A stretch of DNA of 64,000 nucleotides, taken from the NCBI RefSeq assembly GCF_000744945.1, contig NZ_JQMX01000001.1, positions 2,356,001 through 2,420,000 of the forward strand. The letters run 5' to 3'. Positions 39,532 through 49,121 of this stretch are shown here, one piece after another. The position numbers and the translations under genes were made by a program. The number at the start of each line of letters is the position of its first letter. Within the stretch, counting starts at the first letter, position 1. This DNA is from Carnobacterium maltaromaticum DSM 20342 (GTDB taxonomy: Bacteria > Bacillota > Bacilli > Lactobacillales > Carnobacteriaceae). The notes under the pieces were generated by a model, which saw only the letters and a program-made list of their open reading frames with translations, made no database searches and was not told the DNA's origin.

Positions 39532-40998
39532 ATGAGAAGAATACTGTCGCCGCAAGACGGTCGCATTTTAAAATTAGTTGAGTTTTTGTATGATAAAGAT
39601 GAGTTATTCATGGGCGATCTTTGTACTAGCCTGAATGTCTCTTCTAAAACATTAAAAAGAGATATCGAGCAGGCGAGGTTAATTCTATTTCCTATTGATA
39701 TTAATGTTAGTGGGAATAAAGGTGTGAAAATTGTCATTCCTTCTAGCTATTCGATTGTGTATATTTATTCTGCTTTGCTTGCTTCAAGCCCTGAATATAA
39801 TTTACTTGAAAAACTTTTTTTATGTGAAACTTATACAGTAGAACAGTTGTCAGAAGAGTTGTTTCTTAGTTCATCATCTTTGAGAAGAATGATCAGCAGA
39901 ATTAATGTTGTACTACAGGAAGAAGGAATGGAAATCAATTTAAGCCCGTTGCAAATAACGGGGGATGAACAAAGAATCTGTACCTTGTTTACTTATTATG
40001 TGTTAGAACGTTATTATTTGAATAAAACTATTTTCACAGAGGCACAAATAGCTGCGGTTAAGGCGCTTATTAATTTTACATTTAAACAATATGATGTTGA
40101 TTTTGAATTAGAATGTCGAAGTAGAGAACAAACGGAAGTGTTTATATTAGTGCAATTAATTCGACGAAAAAATAATCATTTTTTTGTTGATAGGTCAATT
40201 CTTACTCGGGAAAATGTTTATTCTGATGTCGACACTTCGGCAATAAGAGAACAATTAAAAGATGCTTTTGATACAGATATTAATAACCAAAATCTACTTC
40301 AATTCTTTGCTATATTTTTAGATGGGAAATGGTCTTTTAGTTACAACCAATTAGTAGAGCACGCAAAGATAAATAATCAGCTTAAAAAAACAAAAGAAAA
40401 ATTTGAAGAATTAATTGATAACATAGCTTTTAGGTATAACATTGAACAAACGAACAGAGAAGAATTATTAACGCGCCTTTGTAATAGTCGGATGATTGAG
40501 TATGGAACACATCATGTTTTATATGAGCAATCCTTAGATATTGTCAATCATTTTTGCCATGACTATTTTGAAGGGATTGAGTTTATCCGTTTAAAATTAA
40601 AAGAAATTTTTCAAGATGAAGGGTTAGAAGAATATAAATTAAATGACTATATCCGTATATTGATCATCTATTGGGACGATTTTGTAATCGCACTTGAGAG
40701 TGAAGTAGTACCATTGAAAATTGGCTTTATTTATAATACAGAAGAGAAGTTTATGAAACATATTCAAAATAAAATTACTTATAGATTTAAAAAACGCTTT
40801 GATGTTAAAATTATGGATTGTTGCTTAACGGACATAGAAAGCATCAAAAATCAATGCGATTTAATTCTCACGAATATACCTGGACTTGTTATTCCGGATG
40901 TAGAAGTCCTTTGTTTTCCAACATATCCAAGGGAAAAGGACTGGTCCAAACTAGAAACCTTTTATTCGAATTTTTATGTTCCCAATCAAGGTGAATGA
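39532..40998 (+). CDS. Mga-family transcriptional regulator
   Basis: A 488-residue regulator with two N-terminal helix-turn-helix regions (about 15-60, with LCTSLNVSSKTLKRDIEQ; about 95-140, with LSEELFLSSSSLRRMISRI), a middle PRD-like region and a C-terminal EIIB-like region (KIGFIYNTEEKFMKHI). This is the Mga/AtxA-type layout found in regulators of surface proteins in streptococci and enterococci. It stands 0.4 kb before the WxL locus, so it is the likely regulator of that locus (inference from position). GAGAGTT-type weak ribosome site before ATG 39532. Confidence 0.85.
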   Translation: MRRILSPQDGRILKLVEFLYDKDELFMGDLCTSLNVSSKTLKRDIEQARLILFPIDINVSGNKGVKIVIPSSYSIVYIYSALLASSPEYNLLEKLFLCETYTVEQLSEELFLSSSSLRRMISRINVVLQEEGMEINLSPLQITGDEQRICTLFTYYVLERYYLNKTIFTEAQIAAVKALINFTFKQYDVDFELECRSREQTEVFILVQLIRRKNNHFFVDRSILTRENVYSDVDTSAIREQLKDAFDTDINNQNLLQFFAIFLDGKWSFSYNQLVEHAKINNQLKKTKEKFEELIDNIAFRYNIEQTNREELLTRLCNSRMIEYGTHHVLYEQSLDIVNHFCHDYFEGIEFIRLKLKEIFQDEGLEEYKLNDYIRILIIYWDDFVIALESEVVPLKIGFIYNTEEKFMKHIQNKITYRFKKRFDVKIMDCCLTDIESIKNQCDLILTNIPGLVIPDVEVLCFPTYPREKDWSKLETFYSNFYVPNQGE

Positions 40999-41100
40999 TT
41001 TTTTTGTTATTTATTAATTTGGTTTTAATTGTAATTGATCAGAATTAGATACATTAATCGAAATGAAACAATAATTTAATAGCGTTATTAATTAGAATGC

Positions 41101-41148
41101 GTTTCAAAAACTCCATATCGGTTAGGAGTTTTTGAAATGTATTTTTAT
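41101..41148 (+). terminator. Terminator after the Mga-like gene
   Basis: GTTTCAAAAACTCC (41101-41114) pairs with GGAGTTTTTGAAAT (41125-41138), followed by a T-rich tail. Confidence 0.85.
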
Positions 41149-41376
41149 TATTAAGTAGACTAAAATTAAATTTGTTGAAGCAACAATATTTTTTTGAAAT
41201 TTAAAATAACGAACGTAAAAGGTTTTTTTATTTGAAATTAGGAATAGTTAAGTATCCATGATTTATTCACATAAATACATATCTGATTGGAATAAATTGT
41301 CTATGCTATCTAAGAATAAATGTATGTTCAAATTAATAATTGTGAGAGAAACGAAACGAGATGGAGGAAAGTAACG

Positions 41377-41598
41377 TTGAGAATAGAAGATAAGTGGGAA
41401 GATGGAATATTATACTCTGTTGAGTTTCAAGTATCTTTAGAGGGTACGGTGAAAAACATTAGAAGGAATGTTGTTCTTCCAGAAGAGTTAGACTTTTCAG
41501 AATTAGAAAAACTAGTTAAAAAAAGTTTTAATTTAGTGACGAAAGTGCTATTCGTCGAATATTGTTCGGATGTCTTATTGTTAAAAAATAATGGTTAA
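41377..41598 (+). CDS. Small protein of unknown function at the head of the WxL locus
   Basis: A 73-residue protein, no signal peptide and no membrane helix, with a beta-rich pattern and a helix (LDFSELEKLVKKSFNLV). The TTG at 41377 has GGAGG (41363-41367) nine bases upstream and is preferred over ATG 41320, which has no site. I do not recognise it. It sits between the regulator and the surface-protein genes and may belong to either unit. Confidence 0.55.
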   Translation: MRIEDKWEDGILYSVEFQVSLEGTVKNIRRNVVLPEELDFSELEKLVKKSFNLVTKVLFVEYCSDVLLLKNNG

Positions 41599-41671
41599 TA
41601 TAAATAGATGAATCATCAATCTAACGCGGGTTTTAGGTAACCCCTTACTAAAAACCTAAGGCAATAAATTA

Positions 41672-42652
41672 GTGGGAGGTGAAAAAATTGAAGTAATTAA
41701 AGCGTTTTTTATAGGGGGACTTAGTTTATTTTGTTTTTTTACTTTTTCGTCAACAAGTATTGCAAATACAGCAATTAGTCAAGCAGGTATTTATTTTACT
41801 GAGAAAGAAGAAGCAGGAGATGTAGATCTGCAAAAAAGTAAAAAGCTGCCTAATACGCAAGCTGATAGAACCAAGTCAACGTTACCACAAACGGGAGAAA
41901 GTGAAAATTTCACTATACTTTCAGTCGGATGGATCCTGTTAATGGTAGTAGCAATAATAAAAAGAGGAGGAATAAAAATGAAATTAAAAATGATGACAGT
42001 AGTAGGGTTAATTGGGAGTGGTATGTTAGTAGGTACAAGTTTAGTCCATGCAGCAGAAACAGCTGCACCACAAGATGAGATTACAGGAAGTGTTGATGGA
42101 AAAGGTGGAACGTCCCGTGGATATATCAATTTAACAGCTGGTGATACAGGCCCTAAAGAGCCTCTTGAACCAACAGTTCCACCAGGTGGCACAGGAAATG
42201 AAGGAGTTTTAACCTTAGATAATATCGCTCCTCTTCACTTTTCTACACATAAACTAGAAGGAAAAGAACAAGTGTACACATCAGTTGTAGAAAATTCAAA
42301 TATTCAAGTAACGGATGTCCGTGGCGAAGAAACAGGTTGGAACGTTCAAGTATCACAGACACCATTTAAAGACATGGCGGACGAAACAAAAGTCTTGAAA
42401 GGGGCTAAATTAATTTTACCAGCAGGAGTCGTAAAACCAGATGAGGGCAATGTCTCTCTCGCACCGACAGTTCAGTCTGTTGAAGTCAATGCTGATTTAG
42501 CGGTAGTAATGAATGCAGCTGCAGGAACAGGCGCGGGAACATGGAGAACGGTTTTTGATAAAGATGAAATCAAATTAACTGTTCCAGCCGGAAATAAAAA
42601 AGGCGAATATATGTCGACAGTTACATGGACATTAATGGATGCACCAAAATAA
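41672..42652 (+). CDS. LPXTG peptide fused in frame to WxL protein 1 (read-through frame)
   Basis: The frame begins with a signal-like segment (AFFIGGLSLFCFFTF), a charged stretch, then LPQTG (71-75), a membrane helix (about 80-96) and KRGG: a complete small sortase-anchored protein like those in other WxL clusters. Unlike those it has no stop codon and continues into the WxL protein whose own ATG is codon 103. The start is unsure: GTG 41672 is weakly served, while GGGAGG points to an ATT codon at 41687. The read-through product would carry two secretion signals, so separate initiation downstream (see 41978) is more likely to make most WxL protein. Confidence 0.6.
   Translation: MGGEKIEVIKAFFIGGLSLFCFFTFSSTSIANTAISQAGIYFTEKEEAGDVDLQKSKKLPNTQADRTKSTLPQTGESENFTILSVGWILLMVVAIIKRGGIKMKLKMMTVVGLIGSGMLVGTSLVHAAETAAPQDEITGSVDGKGGTSRGYINLTAGDTGPKEPLEPTVPPGGTGNEGVLTLDNIAPLHFSTHKLEGKEQVYTSVVENSNIQVTDVRGEETGWNVQVSQTPFKDMADETKVLKGAKLILPAGVVKPDEGNVSLAPTVQSVEVNADLAVVMNAAAGTGAGTWRTVFDKDEIKLTVPAGNKKGEYMSTVTWTLMDAPK
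41978..42652 (+). CDS. WxL-domain surface protein 1
   Basis: A 224-residue secreted protein: signal peptide to about residue 27 (LVHA/AET), a short linker with Pro/Gly, then the WxL domain with GWNVQVS and the terminal TWTLMDAPK. WxL domains attach proteins non-covalently to the peptidoglycan of Gram-positive cell walls. AGAGGAGG stands nine bases before ATG 41978, which is strong support for internal initiation here. First of three similar genes (41978, 42678, 43370), apparently one operon. Confidence 0.85.
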   Translation: MKLKMMTVVGLIGSGMLVGTSLVHAAETAAPQDEITGSVDGKGGTSRGYINLTAGDTGPKEPLEPTVPPGGTGNEGVLTLDNIAPLHFSTHKLEGKEQVYTSVVENSNIQVTDVRGEETGWNVQVSQTPFKDMADETKVLKGAKLILPAGVVKPDEGNVSLAPTVQSVEVNADLAVVMNAAAGTGAGTWRTVFDKDEIKLTVPAGNKKGEYMSTVTWTLMDAPK

Positions 42653-42677
42653 AAATAGAGAATAAGGAGAAATAAAA

Positions 42678-43334
42678 ATGAAATTAACTAAGTATTCTAT
42701 CGTAGGTTTAGGACTTTTAATAAGTGTTGCAGTTTTAGGAAATCAATCTGTTGAGGCAGCTGAGGCAAGTGCAGGTTCTTCGAAAGCAAATTTTGAATTA
42801 CAAGCAGGCGACGATACAACGGTTCCGGAGCTGTTAGATCCAGAAATTCAACCTCCAACATTAAATAAAGGCCCATTAAGTTTAGATTCGGTTTCTAGCT
42901 TTAATTTTCCAACTAAAAAATTAGGCTCTGAAGCAAAAGCTCCATTTGAAGCAACACCAGTTGAAGGCACGAAGCTAGGTTTACAAGTAACGGATTCTCG
43001 TGGACAAGATTTAGGTTGGAATTTAAAAGTTAGTGCAACAGCTTTTGAAACGGCAGATAAATCATTAACCTTAAAAGGTGCTGTTATGACGATTCCGAAA
43101 GGGAAATTAACGACAGAAGATGGCGTTGACCCGCTTTTAACACCAACAGCTTTCAAAGTAGATTTATCAGCAACAGCAACAAGTATCATGAGCGCGACAA
43201 CCACACAAGGTCGTTCAAGTTGGAGTAATGCCTTTGAAGGAAATGGAGAAAAAGTCACGTTAGCGGTTCCTGCAGGGAATAAAGTAGCGAGTTATGTTTC
43301 AACGATTACGTGGTCATTGGAAGATGCACCGTAA
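42678..43334 (+). CDS. WxL-domain surface protein 2
   Basis: A 218-residue secreted protein with signal peptide (ending near SVEAAEA), a Pro-rich linker (about 45-65) and a WxL domain: LGWNLKVSATAF and the terminal ITWSLEDAP. AAGGAG precedes ATG 42678. A paralogue of the flanking genes, diverged through most of its length but with the same domain order. Confidence 0.88.
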   Translation: MKLTKYSIVGLGLLISVAVLGNQSVEAAEASAGSSKANFELQAGDDTTVPELLDPEIQPPTLNKGPLSLDSVSSFNFPTKKLGSEAKAPFEATPVEGTKLGLQVTDSRGQDLGWNLKVSATAFETADKSLTLKGAVMTIPKGKLTTEDGVDPLLTPTAFKVDLSATATSIMSATTTQGRSSWSNAFEGNGEKVTLAVPAGNKVASYVSTITWSLEDAP

Positions 43335-43369
43335 ACAACTAAAAGAATAAAAAAGGATGGTAAAGAAAA

Positions 43370-44068
43370 ATGAAAAAAAGTTCATACATTATGGCGACAG
43401 TAGTCTTGGCTTCTTTAGCTTTTGGAGGAGCAGAAGCACAAGCAGCAGTATCAAGCACACATACATCAGAGAATAAAATCAATTTTACAGCAGGTGAAGG
43501 CGTTGTGACCCCGCCTGTTGATCCAACCAATCCAGACAATCCAAATGTACCAAGCCCAATTGACGAAACAGATCCAGAAAATGCAGGAACTGGTCAAACC
43601 GGACCATTATCGATTGATTATGTTTCCAATATCAAATTTGGCGAACATAAAATTACAGGGAAAGACATTGCCTATAAAGCGAAGAATGCCAACCCATTTA
43701 TCCAAGTAACGGATTTACGAGGGGCAGGAGAAGGCTGGCACTTATCAGCTAAAATGAGCGAATTTAAAAGCGGAAATAAAGTGTTGAGAGGTGCAACGTT
43801 AGCCTTTAAAGATGGTGTTGTCAAAGCAGGAAGTTCAAGCAATATTTCTGTAGCCCCAACTAAATCAGATGTTTTATTTGATAATACAGATAGTAAACCG
43901 TTTATGAATGCGATGGATAAAGGTGGACGTGGGACATGGGTAACAGTCTGGTCTGGAGCAGATCAAGCCAATGAAGCTGTTCAATTAAATGTGGTAGCAG
44001 GAACGCCAGAAGCGGATACAGAATATACATCTTCTATTACCTGGGAATTAGCAGACGCACCAAAATAA
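43370..44068 (+). CDS. WxL-domain surface protein 3
   Basis: A 232-residue secreted protein: signal peptide (to about EAQAA), a linker with the PVDPTNPDNPNVPSP proline-rich stretch, then a WxL domain with GWHLSAKMSEF and the terminal ITWELADAPK. AAAGGATGG precedes ATG 43370. Third tandem paralogue. Confidence 0.88.
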   Translation: MKKSSYIMATVVLASLAFGGAEAQAAVSSTHTSENKINFTAGEGVVTPPVDPTNPDNPNVPSPIDETDPENAGTGQTGPLSIDYVSNIKFGEHKITGKDIAYKAKNANPFIQVTDLRGAGEGWHLSAKMSEFKSGNKVLRGATLAFKDGVVKAGSSSNISVAPTKSDVLFDNTDSKPFMNAMDKGGRGTWVTVWSGADQANEAVQLNVVAGTPEADTEYTSSITWELADAPK

Positions 44069-44153
44069 GCAACTAAATTTAAAATTTGATAGAAAGGGTC
44101 GTTTTTTTCAACGATCCTTTCTATTCTAGTTAGGAAAAGGGGAACACAATAAG

Positions 44154-45290
44154 ATGAAGAAAATCATTTCGATACTCGCTTTATGTCTACTAGGGATCCA
44201 TTATATGCCGATGACAGGAGAAGCTGCAGAAACAATGGCCTACTCCGTTAAAGCGAATATACCAGAAAACCAAATCAACAAAACACTTACTTATTTCGAT
44301 TTAAAAATGGAGCCAAATCAAAGACAAGAGTTGACGTTAACCGTCAGCAATTCTAGCGATGAGAAAGCCACGATTCTTATTTCTCCAAATGTAGCGATGA
44401 CCAACCAAAATGGAGTGATTGATTATAGTAAAATGGATGAGAAATTGGATTCTACGTTAAAAAATCCAGTCACATCTCTTATTTCTAAAGCACAGGAAGT
44501 GACATTAGAACCGAAAGAAAGCAAAGAAGTTTCCTTCACTGTGCAAATGCCTGAAAAAGAATTTGATGGGTTGATTTTGGCTGGTTTCTATATTTCTAAA
44601 AAGGAAGACGATTCAGCTTCAAAGGATAAAGAAAAAGATGTGCAAATCAAGAATAAATATTCCTATGTGATTGGACTCCAAATAAGAGAAAACACCAACG
44701 AAGTAAAGCCTGTGATGACTTTACATGATATTAAACCTGTCTTATTAAATTACAGGACAGCGGTCACCGCGAATCTTAAAAATACGGAAGCTACGATTAT
44801 GAAAGATTTAGCTGTCGATGCAAAAGTGATGAAAAAAGGGACTACAAAAGTGCTTCATGAAACAAAAAAAGAAGGAATGGCAATGGCGCCGAATTCGAAT
44901 TTTGATTTCCCAATTAATTGGGACAATCAAAGTTTAGACCCAGGGACCTATATGTTGCAATTAGTTGCACAGTCAGGTGAAGAGAAGTGGGAATTTGAAA
45001 AAGAATTTACTATATCTGCAAAAGATTCAACCGACTTAAACAAAGAAGCTGTTGAATTAGAAAAAACAGAACCGAATTGGATCTTGATTATTTCAATAGT
45101 TATAGGAGTGATGTTCCTTCTTATTCTAGTGGTTGTTTTCTTTATTTCTCGTCATCAGAAGAAAAAAGCCGCAGAAAAACGTGCACGTTTAATCAAACAG
45201 AGAAAACGAAAGAAACAACAAGAGTTAAGAAAAAGAAGTTCAGAAGGACTACCTAAAAAAAGACCAAATAATCAGACCACAAAAAAATAA
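44154..45290 (+). CDS. DUF916/DUF3324 WxL-associated membrane protein
   Basis: A 378-residue protein: signal peptide (to about GEAAE), the DUF916 domain (about 30-150, peptidoglycan-binding in WxL-interacting proteins), the DUF3324 domain (about 165-290), one membrane helix (about 308-330) and a very basic cytosolic tail. Present in nearly every WxL cluster, where it links WxL proteins to the envelope. It follows the third WxL gene after a T-rich hairpin (44089-44121, GAAAGGGTCGTTT...AACGATCCTTTC) that may limit read-through. Confidence 0.9.
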   Translation: MKKIISILALCLLGIHYMPMTGEAAETMAYSVKANIPENQINKTLTYFDLKMEPNQRQELTLTVSNSSDEKATILISPNVAMTNQNGVIDYSKMDEKLDSTLKNPVTSLISKAQEVTLEPKESKEVSFTVQMPEKEFDGLILAGFYISKKEDDSASKDKEKDVQIKNKYSYVIGLQIRENTNEVKPVMTLHDIKPVLLNYRTAVTANLKNTEATIMKDLAVDAKVMKKGTTKVLHETKKEGMAMAPNSNFDFPINWDNQSLDPGTYMLQLVAQSGEEKWEFEKEFTISAKDSTDLNKEAVELEKTEPNWILIISIVIGVMFLLILVVVFFISRHQKKKAAEKRARLIKQRKRKKQQELRKRSSEGLPKKRPNNQTTKK

Positions 45291-45329
45291 AGTCAACTAG
45301 ATTAATTCTTTATGAAAGGAGAATTTATC

Positions 45330-48300
45330 ATGCTAAAAAAACATAAAAAACAAATAGTGTTTTTTTTCTCAATTAGTTTAATTTGTGTTACTTTGTATGG
45401 GAATTATGAATTTTTAAAAGGGCGTATATTTGCGGAAACAGCTGAAGAAAGCAATGTACCAGAAATTAAGAAAATTGAAAGCAATGAGGACACTAGCTTA
45501 GAAAGTCCTTCAGAAGAGAGTCAAGCTAATTCACAACAAGTTGAAAAAGTAACTAGGGAAGCTGCTGAAGACGGTTGGGTGGCTACAAAATACTCCGATT
45601 CTATTGAAGAAGGTGGTAATAAAATTAGTTGGAAATATGGTGAATCTTGGTATTACACATACAATAACAATAGCTGGATAGAGGGTGATTTACTCTATAC
45701 AAATTTGATTGTTAACGATAGTATTTTAACAGATTTTACGAAAGGATTCGTATGGGCAAATCAAGCTGGATCTTCGTATGCTAAAAATCCTACAACGAAT
45801 ACATTACGTCGAAGTTTTGAGTATCAAAGTTTTCAAATTGCTATTCTTCAACAATTGTTAGATGACGGGGCGGTAGTAGTCAGTTATCAAGTGACGAATA
45901 AGGCTTCAGTAGCTAAAAAAATTGGAGTTTACCAAAGAGTTAATCTATTAGATAAGTCCTCAGTACAGGTTCTTAACGGATTCAAAGGACTAAATGTTGC
46001 ACCGAGTTCATTGGCACTGATGCCAGACTCGGGAACTATGCCAAATTGGACAGCTGGAGTTAATGGAAGAGTAAGTAACTTTGCCGGATACAATCCAAAT
46101 TCCGTCAATGGGGTTGGCTGGGAGTCAGGGAAGAAGCAACCAGATTCATCTATCGACTTGAAAGAAAATAAAGGACTATATCTAGGTAATACAGATGTAG
46201 TGATGAAAAATCCAGGGGTTATGGTGCAGCCGAATGAATCGACTACTTTTAAACAAATTGTAAAATTGGGTAGAATGGTTCCTCCAGCTGTTACATTAGA
46301 TCAAAAAAATACGGAAATGTATAAAAACGAAAGTATAGATATTACAGGAACTATTTTCGATAGTAATAATCATAATTATCGGTTGTATCTGGAAATGGAT
46401 GATATAGATAAAACGCTAATTCCCTTAAAGGATTTTGCCAATATACCTTATCAAGAAGTGCAGAATTATCAAGTAACTATTGAAGGGAAACATTTTAAAA
46501 AAGGAGATCATATCGTTTCAATTGTTGGGATTGATGAATATGGAACTCAGTCAGTAGCTCAAAAATTGTCCCTTACAATTAAAGAAATAAGTGGAACACC
46601 ACTTCTACAAAAGGTTAAAATTGGCGATAAAATTCAAGCAGATATAACGAAATTATTTGCAAACATTGTTGGAAATGAGACGAAGTTGAAATCGGTCTCC
46701 CAAATAGATTCTACAACAGTAGGATTTCAATGGGCAGAGGCAGTCTTGATTGATGCGGATTTAAAAGAAGAATCTTTTAAAATACCTGTAGCAGTGTATG
46801 ATGCTGAAACGACAACATTTAATGATATAGATCATCTTGTGCTAGATGTAAAAGATGATCTAGAAATTACGATGTCAGAAGTAAGTGTAGCGGTTCGAGA
46901 AAATCGTTTAGATGAATTAATTCTTCAAAAAAGCGAAGCCAAAGCTTGGCAAGCAGAAAATGGAGAAGCAGTCACTATGGAAGTCGCGCATAATGTGAAG
47001 TTGCAATTCGGAAAGTATGAAGCAACAATTAGAGCAATAAGAAAAGACACAAATAAAGTCCATACAAAAAAAATCAGTCTATTTATAATAGACGGGCCCT
47101 TAAAAGATGGCTGGGAATTTGTATCAGCTGATGAATCGGTTTCGAAGGCTGGATACAAAATTGAATGGGATCAAGGTTCTTGGTGGTACACATTTAATGG
47201 GAATAGCTGGATATATAGAAATTATCTTGAAACGAGCTTAATAATAAACGGCGTATTTCCAGCGGGAACATCAGATGGTATGGCTGGGTATAATCCAGTT
47301 GGGCAAGGGTTTTTAAGAAAAAAACAGACGGAATCAATTTATAGCATTCAGAGAGAAACGAACTCCCTTAGACGGACGTTTCAGTATTTAGACCGCTATA
47401 AAATTGATATAACTCAAAGATTATTAGAGAATAATGGGGTTGAAATTACGTATCAAGTTACAAATTTTGGTTCAGACACTCAAAAAATCGGTCTTAGTCA
47501 ATTTTCTGCTACGTTTTTTGGTTCAGCTTCATATCCAGTAGTTGTTACACCAATCAATAACTTTAAGGGAATTAATTTAACTTACAATGGGTCTTCTATG
47601 GTTGTTATACCAGATCCAGAAACCATACCCAATTGGGCAGCTGGCCAATTGGCAGATAAGTTTCAACAATACAATGTACAAAACGCGAATGGCGTTGGTT
47701 GGGAAACGGGAAAACGATACCGTAACGATGGTGGAGGTTTGTTGTCTCCACCGGCTGTTTTAAAAGAAAACCAGCCTGTTAGAGTATCGAATACAAGTAT
47801 TTCAATGAAAAATCAAGGTGTAGACATTGCAAGTAATGAGAGTACATCATTCAAACAAATTTGGAAGTATGGTGTACTTGCACCTCCGAAAGTTACGCTG
47901 AATCAAACAAAGGCTTCCATGTATCGGGATCAAAAAGTTGAAATTGATGGAACCATTTCTGATGAAGATAATATGGATTATCGCGTATATCTAGAATTGG
48001 ATGATAAGGATAAAACATTAGTTCCATTAGCTGACTATACAAACATTCCTTATAATGAAGTTCAAACCTATCAAGGAACAATTGATGGGAAACTATTTTC
48101 ACCAGGAATTCATACAGTTTCAGTAATTGGGATTGATGAGTATGGAACACGTTCCGCAGCACAGAATATCGAATTGACAATTACTGAATTAGACGCCACA
48201 CCTGACGTTCAAAAAGTCAAATTAGGGGAAGCGCTCAATAACGATTTAAACATTTTATTCAAAGAAATCAAAGGAACAAATGTCACATTAAAGCCATTAT

Positions 48301-49073
48301 CGATGGATTCCTCAGTAGTAGGATTTCAATGGGTAGAAGCAACGTTAACTGATGGAAAACGGGATGTCATAAAAAAAATTCCAGTTAACGTATATAATGC
48401 CGAAAGTACACTATTCAATGAAAAAGATGCCATTGCTTTAGATGCTAAAGATACCTTCTTTGATTTGGTGGATGTGCGCAAAAACAGTGAAGAAGGAACT
48501 TTAGATGAACTGGTTCGTCAAAAAGTTGAACCAAAAGCTTGGGATATGGCTGATGGAACGACTCTTCCTATTGAGCTTATTACAAATGAAATTGAACCAG
48601 CATTTGGTATTTACAGTGCCACATTCAAGGCTACCAAAGAAGGTTCAGGGGGAATGTTACAAAAAAATAGTCAGCTATCAGTTGGTGGCGAACTTAAATT
48701 TAAAGAACTACCAAAAAACTTAGATTACAAAACAACAAAGTTAAGTCAAAAAACGCCATACGTGGAGCGAATACAAGCTGATTGGAAAATTGAAATAGAG
48801 AACACAATCGGGTCAAACTGGTCGTTATTTGCTAGCGCTGTTTCTTTTGAAGATCAAGCGAAACAAAAATTAAGAAGTGCCTTGATTCTTAAACAAAATC
48901 AGATACCAGATTTAGTTATTAGTGAAATAAGCCAAAAAATCGCAACAGGAAGTGAAACTTATCCAATGATTCAGTGGGCAGAAACAGCAGGTTTGTTATT
49001 GAAAGTCAGCCCAGATGCCAAAGTTGGAAACTACCAAGGTGAAATAACGTGGTTATTATCTGATGCTCCTTAA
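45330..49073 (+). CDS. Large WxL surface protein with internal duplication
   Basis: A 1247-residue secreted protein. The signal/membrane segment (about 10-35) is followed by an acidic linker, then two similar units of about 510 residues: unit 1 starts DGWVATKYSDSIEEGG (residue 81), unit 2 starts DGWEFVSADESVSKAG (about residue 592). Each ends in an Ig-like segment with VSIVGIDEYGT or VSVIGIDEYGT. The last 120 residues form a WxL domain (GSNWSLFASAVSF, ending ITWLLSDAP). ATG 45330 has AAAGGAG about ten bases upstream. This matches the large multi-domain protein of WxL/Csc clusters; ligand unknown, perhaps a host or plant polymer. Confidence 0.85.
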   Translation: MLKKHKKQIVFFFSISLICVTLYGNYEFLKGRIFAETAEESNVPEIKKIESNEDTSLESPSEESQANSQQVEKVTREAAEDGWVATKYSDSIEEGGNKISWKYGESWYYTYNNNSWIEGDLLYTNLIVNDSILTDFTKGFVWANQAGSSYAKNPTTNTLRRSFEYQSFQIAILQQLLDDGAVVVSYQVTNKASVAKKIGVYQRVNLLDKSSVQVLNGFKGLNVAPSSLALMPDSGTMPNWTAGVNGRVSNFAGYNPNSVNGVGWESGKKQPDSSIDLKENKGLYLGNTDVVMKNPGVMVQPNESTTFKQIVKLGRMVPPAVTLDQKNTEMYKNESIDITGTIFDSNNHNYRLYLEMDDIDKTLIPLKDFANIPYQEVQNYQVTIEGKHFKKGDHIVSIVGIDEYGTQSVAQKLSLTIKEISGTPLLQKVKIGDKIQADITKLFANIVGNETKLKSVSQIDSTTVGFQWAEAVLIDADLKEESFKIPVAVYDAETTTFNDIDHLVLDVKDDLEITMSEVSVAVRENRLDELILQKSEAKAWQAENGEAVTMEVAHNVKLQFGKYEATIRAIRKDTNKVHTKKISLFIIDGPLKDGWEFVSADESVSKAGYKIEWDQGSWWYTFNGNSWIYRNYLETSLIINGVFPAGTSDGMAGYNPVGQGFLRKKQTESIYSIQRETNSLRRTFQYLDRYKIDITQRLLENNGVEITYQVTNFGSDTQKIGLSQFSATFFGSASYPVVVTPINNFKGINLTYNGSSMVVIPDPETIPNWAAGQLADKFQQYNVQNANGVGWETGKRYRNDGGGLLSPPAVLKENQPVRVSNTSISMKNQGVDIASNESTSFKQIWKYGVLAPPKVTLNQTKASMYRDQKVEIDGTISDEDNMDYRVYLELDDKDKTLVPLADYTNIPYNEVQTYQGTIDGKLFSPGIHTVSVIGIDEYGTRSAAQNIELTITELDATPDVQKVKLGEALNNDLNILFKEIKGTNVTLKPLSMDSSVVGFQWVEATLTDGKRDVIKKIPVNVYNAESTLFNEKDAIALDAKDTFFDLVDVRKNSEEGTLDELVRQKVEPKAWDMADGTTLPIELITNEIEPAFGIYSATFKATKEGSGGMLQKNSQLSVGGELKFKELPKNLDYKTTKLSQKTPYVERIQADWKIEIENTIGSNWSLFASAVSFEDQAKQKLRSALILKQNQIPDLVISEISQKIATGSETYPMIQWAETAGLLLKVSPDAKVGNYQGEITWLLSDAP
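45570..48690 (+). repeat. Tandem coding repeat of about 1.5 kb
   Basis: Two units, about 45570-47090 and 47104-48690. They align through SWYYTYNNNSWI / SWWYTFNGNSWI, NSLRRTFQY-type segments, NGVGWESGK / NGVGWETGK, and the DIDKTLIPL / DKDKTLVPL Ig-like part. The clear divergence shows the duplication is old. Confidence 0.8.
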
Positions 49074-49121
49074 GAGAGCTCACTAGTAATAAAATATTCT
49101 GTTCTAATTTAGGTGCTACCA

